The notes under the pieces are model-generated. The model ran no database searches. It saw nothing but the letters and a program-made list of their open reading frames with translations, and had not been told where the DNA came from. This document shows, piece by piece, positions 12,161 through 24,440 of a DNA stretch of 64,000 nt; positions within the stretch are counted from its first letter, which is position 1, and each line of letters starts with the position of its first letter. The translations under genes and the position numbers were made by a program. Location: positions 415,461 through 479,460 of the forward strand of contig JAVYIG010000692.1 in assembly GCA_035222895.1 (NCBI GenBank), given 5' to 3'. Source of the stretch: Strongylocentrotus droebachiensis (lineage: Eukaryota > Echinodermata > Echinoidea > Camarodonta > Strongylocentrotidae).

Positions 12161-15083
12161 ATCATGCACAAACCTGTAGTTGAAGAGACTTTTTGATAAA
12201 AAAATACACGTTTACTTCTCAACGAGGGCAACACGTAGCTCTCACAGCAATCATTCCCATCTTATCACTTGCAGAAAACAGAACAGATGGTCATCATTTC
12301 TTCCACGTACCGTGAAGGACTGGTATAGCCTCCCATGCAGAGCTTACATTGGTTAAGGCAGGGGGGCTACGACCTTTTACACATTTATGTCTAGAATCAG
12401 CTACTTCGCCAGAAATCTTCTTAATATATAATTTTTTTTAATGTGGGAGGGTGACTGGTACATTTTTTTTAATGAAGGGCGATGTAGGTCATTATAGTAG
12501 TCTAAACCTCAATGTGTCACAATAATCAACTCCTTTGATTGTGGACGTCAACGGAAAGACAAGACAAGACATACATCTCGAGTGAACCTTTAGAAATGTA
12601 GGTCTGTTTGTACTATTTTTTCCTAAAGGGTTTCATTTCGAGGCTCCATTTCATCATGTACTTGTGAAATCATGGAAATTGATCTTATACATTTCCAAGA
12701 CAGTATACGTGTAAACATTTTGTGGAAAATCAGAGAGCTCTTCGTTCTTACAAAACAATATAAAAAGATGTTTAAAATATATTCGGGGTCTTATTTCGAT
12801 TAAGAAATGTGTATTATTTGACAAAATTCACGGAATGTTTTCAGAGGGATGCGTATAAAAATAGCAAACATGATTGTTTTACGTATCTTCGATGGACTCC
12901 AAGGTTTTGATTTTCAATCGTAGTGAACAACTCAATTGAAATTCGGCTAGTGAAAAACCGACTCTATTTTTAAAGAAGGAAACATAATACGCTTTTACAT
13001 ATACATGCTGTATCTATTCAGCGACATAGCTACAGTAATTAACAATCTCTACGTCGTTATACATGTTTTACTACATTATTTGAAAGATCTTTCGATCAAG
13101 TCATGAGTTTTGTTGGGAATATTCACTAAATGCAATCAGAGATACGTAACAGAATTGCATACATGATTGTTTGAAAAAACAAAAACAAAAACAACAACAC
13201 CCTTGGTTTTTTTAAAGGACTCTTTATTAATTGTTGAATGAAAAATGTCAAACAAATTGTACTGTACGTAAATCTTATTATGCTTTTATTAATATAGTAC
13301 TGTAAATTTGATTTAGATTTATTATACGGTTACGGTGATCAATCAATGCTTAAGAGCTGATATTCTTAATAACGAGAAACATTATCTTGTATTGGTTTCA
13401 TGTCATAATAAACATATCTTTTTTATTCTTTCAATCTTATTATGGCACTTGATTACAATCTTCTATTACATTGTAGACAAATAAAGTAAAATTTGAATCC
13501 TGTACTCATGAATGGAACATGTATGAAACCTTGCAACTCGGATTGTAAAAGGGACTAAATTGGCGCCCCCAAATTATATATATTCGTCTGATAAGCACTG
13601 TATTAAAGCTAATAATATTACATTTGAAATATCTTGCATGAAACACGTAGCAAACCTTTATTTAAATGAGCAGCAAAAGTAACAAAGTGACGCGAAAATA
13701 AGGTACTATTTGAAAAACAACGTATTAAATAAAAGCAAAAAAATACAACATAAACAAAAAATGGTTGCTAAAATAAATGCAAATGCCATGCATCCCTAAA
13801 TACTAACATAATTTTTATTTTAAATTTAAGTTTTCCTGCAAGTCATCCCTTTTCTATTCTCATGCACTCAATTTTTAGTTCCTCCCTTCTTCTTCTTCTT
13901 TTTTTAAAAATATAGGCCTATTCCTTTTTTGTAGTTTCAACATCAAAGAATTTGTTTGCAATATTATCAAGGAAACAAAAAATGCATTCAAATTAAAGAC
14001 CCAGATTTTCCTCCGCGTACCTTCTTCGTCTAAGTTGGATGACTTTAAAAAACTCGGCGTAAATAAATTGGATATTGTCAGGTTACTAATGTAAATATAT
14101 ATAACATACCTCCACTGAAGAAAAAAAAAATACTCTCAATGTAGCATTAATAGTCGACGGCTCCATCTTCTCCGGCGCATTGGCATTTAATGTCGTATAT
14201 TGCATTTTTTGTAAGGGGGAAAAGGAGAGAGATTGTAAATAATGATCAAACATATGGATGAAAGAACTCGCTTAAAAACCCAAGGCTTTCGTGTATTTCT
14301 GTGAAACATTTCTCTGAACAATTCTTTATTCTCCCTAGTTGAGTTCGACCACAAGCAGCACCATATTATTATTTGCAGATGAAACCTAAATTTAGCTCGC
14401 TCGCTTTTCATGCCTTCTGCACACATGTTCTGGCGGGCATATTTTCCAATCGTCATGGCAGTTATACCTCGTCAGAGAGATGCCAAAGAAAACCAATCTT
14501 CTCATTTTCTTGAGCATTCTCTCCGCTCCGAAATTGACCGAGTCTTCTTTCACCGCCACCACCCTTCCAGCCCCCCCCCCCCGACTACCGACTACCTCAC
14601 TTCATCGTCATCTTTATGAAGCTCGCTACTCCATCTTCCATTCTTCTTCTTCATCACTGTCTGTTCTCAAATTGACTGATTCTATCTCTCTATTTTTTCC
14701 CTCTCGTTTTTGAACGTCTCGTAAAATCGATTTCATAGTGGTTGTGAGCTAGCTCAGAATATTCGAAACCTTTTGTCGGCAAGGTTCTTTTTATCGTCAG
14801 CCTTAGTAGAACATGTGTCTTCGTTCCATGCTTCGTCCATCGGATACGTTCACACTAAGAACTAATTTGACTCTCAAAAAAGAAAACAAAAACTGTTTGC
14901 ATTTGTAAAGCCACGCAAAATATCAAATGAGACCTACTGAAAAATTCTCAAAATCGTTTAACTTCGACCTAGCTTTTTAGAATGATATCTTTCTGAATTA
15001 TAAACTTCAAATCAAATTTACAAGGGCAAATTTGTATCCTTTACTGTAGATAAAGTATACTTATAAGTTTTTAAATTTAAATC

Positions 15084-15200
15084 TTGAGTTCTAGTAAGGG
15101 TGGACAAAAAAATTCTCACATTATATTAATGATTTCGTTTTTAATTAATTTTTAAGACTTTAAAAAATGTCCAAGTGCCAACGATTTTGTCAGAAATGAG
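15084..15200 (+). repeat. Dispersed repeat, copy 2 (partner of 6.05 kb)
   Basis: CTTGAGTTCTAGTAAGG, AAAATTCTCACA and GTGCCAACGATTTTGTCAGA follow the order seen at 6057-6168, with substitutions and small indels. Confidence 0.5.
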
Positions 15201-18200
15201 AAATGACCGAAGAAAAAACTAATTAAAGAAATCGCGTCATGTGAATAATTTGTGGTCTCTATTTACTAACTAGTGTTGTTTCTAAGTGCATGTGACTTTT
15301 GACAAATCTTCACTATAGTTTGTTTGTAATGTTCTGGTTGTTCAAACATTCTATTCATGATATACAATATATGTTTCAGAAGTCTCGAAAAATAAGTCGC
15401 ATAACCAGAAATCAAGCCTTTACATGATTTTCACGACGACTTAGTGGAAACTTTTTACAGATACCCTGTTTAATAGTCACCTAATCGTGACCTCGCAGTT
15501 ACAACTTCCATTAATCAACGCTTAATATATGTGCTTTATTTCACCCAGCAGAGATGTATCCTTCGGGACCAATTCACCAACTCATCTGCTCCAGAAAAAA
15601 ATGGACCCTTCACACGACCTGCTTCTCCTTTAGTCCTTTCGGCTGATCGCAATGTAAAATTACGCTGCCTCCATTTCAATTTCGCCACTCAAATTAACCC
15701 CAATTATTTATCCTCACCCTCAATATGAACAGAGACGGGTACAAGCTGTACCCGTTATTAACAAGCTGATTCCGGCAATTCATCTCCAGGAGTTAATCCA
15801 AAGAGCAATTAAAGTTAATGAGTAAAGATAAAGTAGTGACAATTCAAATTAGGAGTCATTCTTTAGAATTCATCCCCACGTCATGACTAGGCCAAGTAAC
15901 ATTTCAAGTCATTCTATTTTCTTCCCACTTAGACTTTTCTCCTGATTTGTCGTGCATAAACTAGTATTTGCATGCATGTTTTAGTACTAAAAAGCTCCTT
16001 CGTATTTTACCTTTTAAGGTTAAATTTGTTCTCTTTTTTATGTTTGCCAAAATCTAAGTCAAGAATATACCTTCTATATCTTTAAGGCGAGAAGAAGAAA
16101 TGCAAAATAACCTCACCATATTCCTATACAAAAAATATACACGAGTTCTAGTGTTCACTCACTGTATATATAAGGTATCTTCGAAAATAATATTTTTAAT
16201 GCATGAATATGTAATGGATTATGAATTGAAAGATCAAATGAAGGACGACAATATGGCAGACGATTATTCTTTTAAAGATGAACTTGTAAAGCTTAGGCTT
16301 ATCGTCTTGATTCGAGAATGATCAGCAAGTCCGTAAAATATAACGGCATTTAGTCTTTATACAGTTACGTGACTGGAAGTATTGTAAAAAACCACAAAGT
16401 GTGTACTCCCCTCCCTCTTATCAATGACATATCGGCTATATTCTGGGTTAAAGTTAAACTAAAATTAATCCACAATGAGGTTAGCCATCACTCTATCATT
16501 ATCATAATACACATTGTATATTTTAATGGTCTATTTTCATTCTTTTTACGCCATGTGTACGATAACGCCAACTAAACGACATCACTGCATAACGCGACTA
16601 TGGACCTTGCAAACTTCTCTCATTATCCCAATATGCTATCGCCTTCTTTCATTCGAAGTTATTTTCAGTCATTTTCCCCCGCCTTTTCCATAGTTCTGAT
16701 GATAGGTCCGGATATAAGTGGCGGCAATCATGGCAACAGAATCACAATGTGTTATCGTTTTCTAGCATTTCTGAAGAAAGAAAACATCACAATATTTTGT
16801 GACATTTCTGGGACAAGGTTTGTAGCAATCATCAAGTGTGACCAGTAATAACTCTTCACTTTCTTGTCAGGCGAACATGCACATTCCATTCATAGATTCA
16901 AAGCACCGTCATGTTCGTGATAAGGACTGTCTTGATTTCGTCATATCATCCAAAAAATAGAATGATTGAGAATTGTTGAAAGGAGCTCGATCCAAAAAAA
17001 AAGGAGAACGCGACGATTAATATTCCATGAACATAATATGTTCGTCTGCGAATGAATGAATGAATGTATGACAGCATCAATTGTTAAAAAAACGAACACG
17101 AAGCAAACGTGTTCTATTTTGAAATTTAGTAATGTTCATTTGTTTTCCTTCTTCATACAGCAATCGATTTACTGGTCACAGAGGCATTGGCATTTTGAGG
17201 CAAACCTTTTCATTATATTGAACAGCCAGTTCAGCTCGTCATTCATGAAGCTATCGACAAAGAATGTCAAATGTCGTCAATATTAATTTGTAATATAAAT
17301 ATCGAAAAACACAAAGAATACTGTAACCCACTTGGCTGAATTTGCATAATCAATATCATACTAAGGATTATCAATGAAAAGATAAACTTTAATTCGTGCG
17401 TTTTAAAAGTGACATCAGATAACAAAGACAAATAAAATCACTTACAAAAAAAACTTTTTACAAAAAATCACATAATTATTTGTTTAAGATATTTATTACT
17501 ATTTCATTTTTAAACAATTTCATGCATAATAACGTCAAATATTTATTCTTAAATATTCATTGTAGATTGTAGGAAATATCAAACAAATGAAATCTCTCCT
17601 CAAGGAGGGCCAGATGGCAATCGTCATGCACTGGTTTCCCTACCAAAATCATGCGGCGGATTTTAGTGGAATTCTCCATAAAACCTTCATCAAGTCAAGT
17701 GTAGACACCCCCCCCCCTGCCCCACGACAGCTCAAGCCTAACGACCTTTTTCATGTTACAATTTGACAATGATAACACACCAAGTAGTCACGTTATTATC
17801 TCTTTTTATATATAAATATCCCCTTTTCCATCCGTTCCTATTCCTTTACTTGATATTGTTCAGTATAGTTTCATAGAATAAATCATTCTGTGAAATTGTT
17901 TAAATGTTTGTTAAATTCATGATATTATATCTGTCTTGTGGCTTTTGTAATCTAAAGTGCATTCCTTTTCAGAACCCTCTTTGGCATGTACATATGCATG
18001 ACATATTTTTCAAACTCACTGTCTGTTTATCTATTAAGTTATTAACCCCTCTCTTTTTTAAACTTGTTTCTTCCCCCTCCCCTTTCTCTTCCTCTTACTT
18101 ATTTTTTGATCTGTCGGGCTTCATATCTGTCTTTTGAAATACTTTTTCAGGCACATCTTATTTTTAGATTCACTCTCCTCTCTTTCCACATGTTCTTTTC

Positions 18201-18244
18201 GTTACCTCTACCCTTCCCTCCTACTCCCCTTTTCTGTGTTCGAA

Positions 18245-18348
18245 TGTGTGTATGTGTGTTTGTGTGCGCGTGTGTGTGTGTCTGCGCGTGTGTGTGTGCG
18301 CGTGTGTGTGTGCGTGTGTGTGTGTGTGTGAGTGTGTGAGTGTGCGCT
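18245..18348 (+). repeat. TG/CG alternating microsatellite
   Basis: About 100 bases of (TG)n with frequent GCGCGTG interruptions. Alternating purine-pyrimidine DNA with CG steps is a potential Z-DNA former. Cys/Val frames across it are artefacts. Confidence 0.9.
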
Positions 18349-19155
18349 TACTTTCTCTCAGTCCTTCTCTCTCATTCGACTATCAGACTATGCATCATAT
18401 AAGAAAGAACATTTTGAACCATAAGGCCTTGAATCAGACTACGACGTCGCATATCGAATTTGCATTAAAACATTTTCAATCAACTACAAAGTACGTATCA
18501 AAAAAGCAATGTTTGCGAAGTAAGGGATGAATAATCTAATGATAATCTAGCTACAATGAGGTGGTCCATATCCCGGTTAATTGCTACTACAGAGAAAAAA
18601 CAGAATAAAATTAACGAGTGCAAGAAAAAGAATTATGCATAAAATAATAATCAAATAACGTTCCATTTTCTTCTGTTTGTGCTGTTAACAGTAAAATTGA
18701 TACTGCATGGAAATCGAAAATGACACAATGTGTCTGAACTTTTGGAAACTAGTTCGTCCGCAGATTTCGAATACAAAAATACAAAATAATTGATCTTGAT
18801 GGAAATGTCACACTCGTAATCAAAGAAGCGCCGCAAATCAAGAAGTTTTTTCAATGAAAACATGTCGAGGAAAATAAAAAATTATTCATGAAAATGTAAA
18901 AATGTACACGATGAATCAATTGACCCATATTGGAGATAATGTTTCTCTACCGGTGAGCAAGGCCAATCATACATTTTCTATCACGCGTATTTGTAGAAGC
19001 ACTGCTTAATTCGTAAGAATATAATAAAACTGGAACTTGGATTTGTGATATGTACATTTCATTTTCACAAAAACAGATTTACTCTCCGACAAAAACGAAT
19101 TTCACCTGAGCAGATCGATAATAAACATCTCGAAAACACCTCTTATCCCCCACGC

Positions 19156-19480
19156 TTTAGGTACAAATATTTATCAAAAGGAAGTTCCAGTGTCATTTTC
19201 TCGTATGCAAATCCATGAAAATCCATGTAATATTTTGGAATATGTTTTCTGATAAGACATTTTTTTTCTTTCTCAAATTGGATTCATACGAAATGTGAGT
19301 TGATAAAATAATCGAATTTAGGTACAATTTTTTTATCAAAAAGAAGTTCCAATGACATTTTCTCGTTTACCCTCGATCCATACAAATCCATGAAAGCCCA
19401 TGTAATGTTTTCTGATAAGACATTTTTTTTCTTTCTAAAATTGGATTCATACGAAAATGTGAGTTGATAAAATAATCGAA
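19156..19480 (+). repeat. Tandem duplication, two units of 161 and 164 bp
   Basis: Unit 1 (19156-19316) and unit 2 (19317-19480) both run from TTTAGGTACAA through ATCAAAA.GAAGTTCCA, TGACATTTTCTCGT-type, TTTTCTGATAAGACATTTTT and GTGAGTTGATAAAATAATCG to AA. Unit 2 has a small insertion near ACCCTCGATCC and a deletion near TATTTTGGAATA. There are only two copies, so this is a local duplication rather than a satellite. Confidence 0.85.
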
Positions 19481-19830
19481 TTCCAAGGTTGGGATATAAA
19501 CAACCCTTTGTTTTTCTTTGGTCTTACATTTCCTGTGGTTGAATTATTCATGCTATGGATACAAATAGATAGCTTTGGGATTTGTCGAAATCCAAAGAAA
19601 GCAACAGGATAGCACTCAATTTTCTTTTACATTGTCTCTTGCCACTAATGTTTACGACACCTGATTCGTGTACGTGTATAGAGATGGTATAAAATGATCA
19701 GAAACCATTAAATCTAGTAAGCCAGGGTGTGGGTGTTTACAAGATTTAAGCTGATAATATATTACTCTGTTTTTTGTTTATTCTATCGCAATCAACATTT
19801 CTTCTTTATTCCTATCCACGTCTTTGCTTT

Positions 19831-20120
19831 TCTGTCTGTCTGTCTGTCTCTCTCTTTCTATTTTAAGTTATCTTACTTTGGCTCTATACTTTATTCTCTC
19901 TTATCTCTCCTCTCTGTCTCTCTCTCATTTTCTCTCTGTCTCCTCCTCTCTTTATCTAGCTCTCTCGTTCAATTTATCTTGTTTTGCCTCTATACTTTAT
20001 TCTCCCTTATCTATATAACTCTTTCTTTCTCTTTCAAGTTATCTTACTTTGCCTCTTTACTTTATTCTCCCTTATCTCCCTCTCTCTCTCTCTCTCTCTT
20101 TCTCTCTTTCTCCTTCTCAT
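19831..20120 (+). repeat. Pyrimidine-rich minisatellite with CTGT microsatellite
   Basis: (CTGT)n at about 19831-19848 leads into CT-rich DNA with three copies of a TTATCTT.(C/T)TTTG.CTCTA-like block, starting at 19865, 19971 and 20036. Each continues TACTTTATTCTC.CTTATCT. It ends in (CT)n at about 20080-20100. The 144-codon open frame here is a low-complexity artefact. Confidence 0.8.
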
Positions 20121-23100
20121 CATCAATAAAACCGTATGAAATTCCGCTGCACTATATGTAAATGGGTTAAGACAATACAGACCGTCATTAATTTCGTGCC
20201 ACCATTTTTCCAGCTACCCATCGGCACTAATACCAAACCACCTGACCCAATTTTGGATGTAACCCGCAACTCATTTTCCTTCCGGGGGAAACCCTTGTTC
20301 TGTCCAATCTATCTATCTACAACTGATGAGAATGCTTTCCTTTTCCATCCTGATATTAAAGATTGATGTTGAGTGCTTGTCCGGTAACAGCATTGTAGGA
20401 GAAACTGTCTCGAAGTTATTTTGAAAGGCCGATTGTGTTATGAGAAATAGAACTAGAAATGATTGTCTATGTTAATATCATGGTTGCATCGGAGTCACAA
20501 GTAATTGACTATAACATTATCAAATAGAAGTCAAATTGGAAGTCTTAAGTCGTTTGGAAATAATAACTAAAAAATAACAAATAGATATAAACATGAATAC
20601 AAGAGCATCTCTTTTTATAGGATATAGCTAGTATTCTAATGCATATGAGAGTGGAAGGAATAAAAGAGCTCACAATTTTTTCCCCTTCACTTTAACCAAG
20701 TCAAACTCTCTCTCTCCCTTAAAATGATAAATGCTTTACGAGTGTTATCATCAAATTTTATTTGTTACGTATAACAGCTAATATAGATGTATTGAGGCCG
20801 AGATAAACAATATGCCCGAGGAACAAAGATACATTTCTTGAATATGAAGTCGATGGTGCGGCGTAGTTGACGTTATCACGCTGACTGTGATATATGCTTT
20901 TATATTCGTATTGGTCAAATGTATTTTTCAGGAATTCGAGACCAAAACTTGGAAGAGACATGATAAAAATGTTAAATGAATTTGCCTGAATCGTTCGATT
21001 AGAATTTACGAGTACTTATGAGATCCAAAGTCCATGCAGTGTCAAAGCGTGACGGGGGAATTGGTATAGTTTGCATCAAATTATCTTAAGTTTACAAAAG
21101 GGTATAAAAGAGGAAATGGAGAAAAACGAATGATGTAATCATGACTTGCATGCAAAAAAGTTAATAATTTCAGGCATTTTAGTTATTTTTATACAGAAAT
21201 AAATATTCTATCTAATACCTCCCATCCCCCTCCCTAAACAAAATCTAAGAAACACCTGAACCACGCAGATATTGATTTGATAGTAGAGAGGGAAACGTTA
21301 CTATTTATTTCAAGATTTCACTAAAAATGCAGGAGATATAGGCATGAATATGAAGGGCAACGACTGCTATTAGCCATCCGATATTGCTATGTGTATCCAC
21401 ACAATACTATTACTTGCGTGATATTCTAATTGCACTTGTGAGGCAATTCTAAGTTAATACAACTTATTTCGCAGCAAACAGCGCATCAAAGTTACGATAC
21501 AATTTTGTTTTCATTCTATTTCATTAATCAGTTTCAAAATCCGCTCATATCAAAGCAAGGAATTGAATTAACGTTCCTTCCCAAACAGAGGCCCTAAAAA
21601 GCAAATTTATATTTTATCGGCATTCTTAAATGGATTTCATCTATTTGCATGGGACGGCGTTGGAGAATTATGTTTGCCTCGAGCTTTCATGTGACGTAAA
21701 GAAACCCAGCCGCGTTGCATTGATGAATTGATCACGTATACGTTATTGACAAAATATTAACTGCCTTTTGGAGAAAACTTGACTCGGATGCAATTTTGTA
21801 TAGATTTGTTTTTGGATAAGTAGTAATCTCATAAAATGTCAAATGGCTCGGATACGGAGGTATTTTAATCATTTAGTCCAGCCCGTTTTGTCAGGTTTAA
21901 GCATAGCTTTGGTGCTCTAAGAGATGACTATTTTCTAGCTGAGAGCCCGGGTTGCTGAACAACTGCCTTTTTAAATATATATTTTTTTAAAGCTTTTACA
22001 AACAACTATGATTAAATGCTTTAAAAAAAAAAAAAACGCTTTTGAAATCATGAAACTAAAACTAAAACAGTGAGGCATGAGGGCAATAACAATAAAATAA
22101 TCTTGAGCTCACAAAAATAATCGAAAAAGAAATGGAGAAAATGGAGCGGAACGTTCTCCTTCGGTGAGTCAATTAGCATCAGGAATCCTTGATGTCATTT
22201 CATTTCAGCCACAAATGAGGCTAAAGGGGACAATTAACCTTTTATTAATAGCCGGATATGAACTTCATTAGTAAGAGCTAAATAGCGACGTATACAGACT
22301 TGTTCTATTTCCTCGCGGACTCCGCTTAGCCACTCAAGACTTAGGCTTTTCTGACTATTCTTTCAGGGTGTTTCACGTCTTTCCATTTTCTGCTACGTCT
22401 TTAGCAGGACGATACTAGAATTTGATATGTTGGGTTGAAAGATATTTTCAGTCTTGATTACATTATTCCTTTTAATAAGGAAATTCAAACAGAGGTGATA
22501 CCGAAACGACAAAAGAGACTTACGCTGTTTATATATACCCGAAACACGAACCCATATTTGTTATTTCAGCAGTAGTACACTCTCCACAAACTAATATATT
22601 TACTCTCCCTTTTCTCTCTTTCTCTTGCCATTTCTCCTTCTCTCTTGCTCACTTACTGCTTTATATTCAGAAGAAACCGCTCCCCGTGTGCATGTCTCTG
22701 TCTGTCTGTCTTTCTCTCTCTGCCATATTGCTCCAATTGTCTCATTTCCGCTCGCTGGAACATTGACAGCACAAACCACTGACCTCTACCTCCTGGACGG
22801 ATCATCGCCCATTCCCATTCACTATACGTTACGTACTAAAAGGCTGTATTGTCTGACCGTTCATGAATATTCATGTTTTTGCTTACCTCTGCAAAATGTT
22901 TGCTTTTACTAAATGGAAAAATGACGATGGGGGGTTAGATGAAATGGACATAATGAACCAAGCAGAAGTGATCCATGATAATTCATGCTTCTTATCCTTC
23001 GTGTGATTGACCTATAAACTTAAAATCGCTTGGCAAACTGAGTCCAAAGTTCGACTTGTTTCACACGGTATTATAGGCAAAGACGAGCTTGCAACCTATT

Positions 23101-23324
23101 TTGATCAAATTACGGTGGGTGAACATTCAAAAGTCAATGGGACATGAGGGTTCCAATGAAAGAGCTAGTGATAACGTAAGTCGGGGTGGATGTGCTTTTC
23201 GTTTAAACAAAAACTGAATTTTTAACGATTTGTTTGTACAATTCCATTGGCTAACATGTATGGCTGCTGACTCTGACGATAGGGGGCGTTGTGAAATGAG
23301 ACTAAACGGAGCTATATGATGTCT

Positions 23325-23465
23325 GTCTATCTGTTTCCCTCTCGGGCTCTCTCTGTTTCTCTCTGTCTCTCTCTGTGTGTCTCTCTCTCTCACACACAAA
23401 CACACACAACACACGCACACACCAACGCACACATGCACTCACGCACTCACACAGCACACACAACA
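23325..23465 (+). repeat. CT tract followed by CA tract
   Basis: CTCTCTGT repeats to about 23392, then ACACACAA and CGCACACA repeats. Confidence 0.9.
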
Positions 23466-23892
23466 AATGATTTTAAAAGAGTAAACCATCTATAAATAAT
23501 CATCAATGCTGATTTTAAACTAAGACAGTTTGTTACCATATTCTGAGCACATTTTGTTTACTCGATTAATTTACTAATTCGTGGGAGAATATTGGTAATC
23601 ACCACAAATAAATTCGTCTTATGTCATGCACACATCGCATTTTCATGGCTGATGTTATCATATCATTTCGCATATCATGTTGTGACTCTGTGAGAACATG
23701 GTGAGAGGTAAGCGGCCTATGATTTCAATCTTCAACCTTCACATGTGTTGGCTCCTACAATCTGAATCATCATCATAAGCCTACATGATTTGGTGCATTG
23801 CCCTTCCTGCGGATGCAACGTTTTCATGGACGGTCTTCAGCACCCGGTGGGTTGATGAAGTTTTGATTGAAGGTTTGTGCATCTTATATTGT

Positions 23893-24440
23893 CTTGATGA
23901 CAAATGACATTTATATTGTTTATCCCTCTTTCTCAATCTCTCTCTCTCTCCCTCTCTGTCTTCCTCTTTGCCCCCTTTTCTTCCCCATTTCTCGCTCCAC
24001 TTCTCTCTCTCTCTTGATGACAAAATGGCATTTGTATCCTTGTAATCTTTCTTTCCCATCGCTCTATCCCACTCTCCGTAGGTGACAGATGACATTTATA
24101 TTAAAATGTCTTTTCCCCAACTCTTTCCCTCTCTCTGTCTCTCTCTGGATATTATCTCTCTCACTCTGCATTACATATACATGAATATGATCTTCTTTCT
24201 GAGACTCTCTGTTTCTATCTTTTTCTCTTGCATGTTCCCCTCTTCCCCTCTCCCCCTCAACCCCTTTACCCCCTTCTCTCCCCCAATCTCTCTCTCCCCT
24301 CTCTGTCTCCCTCTAAATCTTGATGGCAAGCGACATTTACCCCATCTGTTTCCCTCTCTTATCCATGTTTCCATCTCTATCTCTCTCTTTCCCTTTTCAC
24401 TCCCCCTCTACATATTTTTAATCTCTGTTCCACTTTCTTA
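23893..24440 (+). repeat. Degenerate tandem repeat, GATGACAAATGACATTTA blocks between CT tracts
   Basis: CTTGATGACAAATGACATTT at 23893, with variants at about 24013, 24079 and 24317, is separated by CT-rich spacers of variable length (about 120, 66 and 238 bp between starts). Open frames on both strands here are low-complexity. Confidence 0.7.

Larger units (their letters stand above)
10424..19155. other. Gene-less AT-rich stretch
   Basis: Contains dispersed repeats at 12001 and 15084, short C runs at about 14571-14583 and 17708-17716, and the TG tract. No exon-like frame with splice sites is recognised on either strand. Confidence 0.5.

Noticed and set aside
19727..20161. 144-codon Ser/Leu/Phe-rich frame
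   Set aside because: Produced by a pyrimidine minisatellite.
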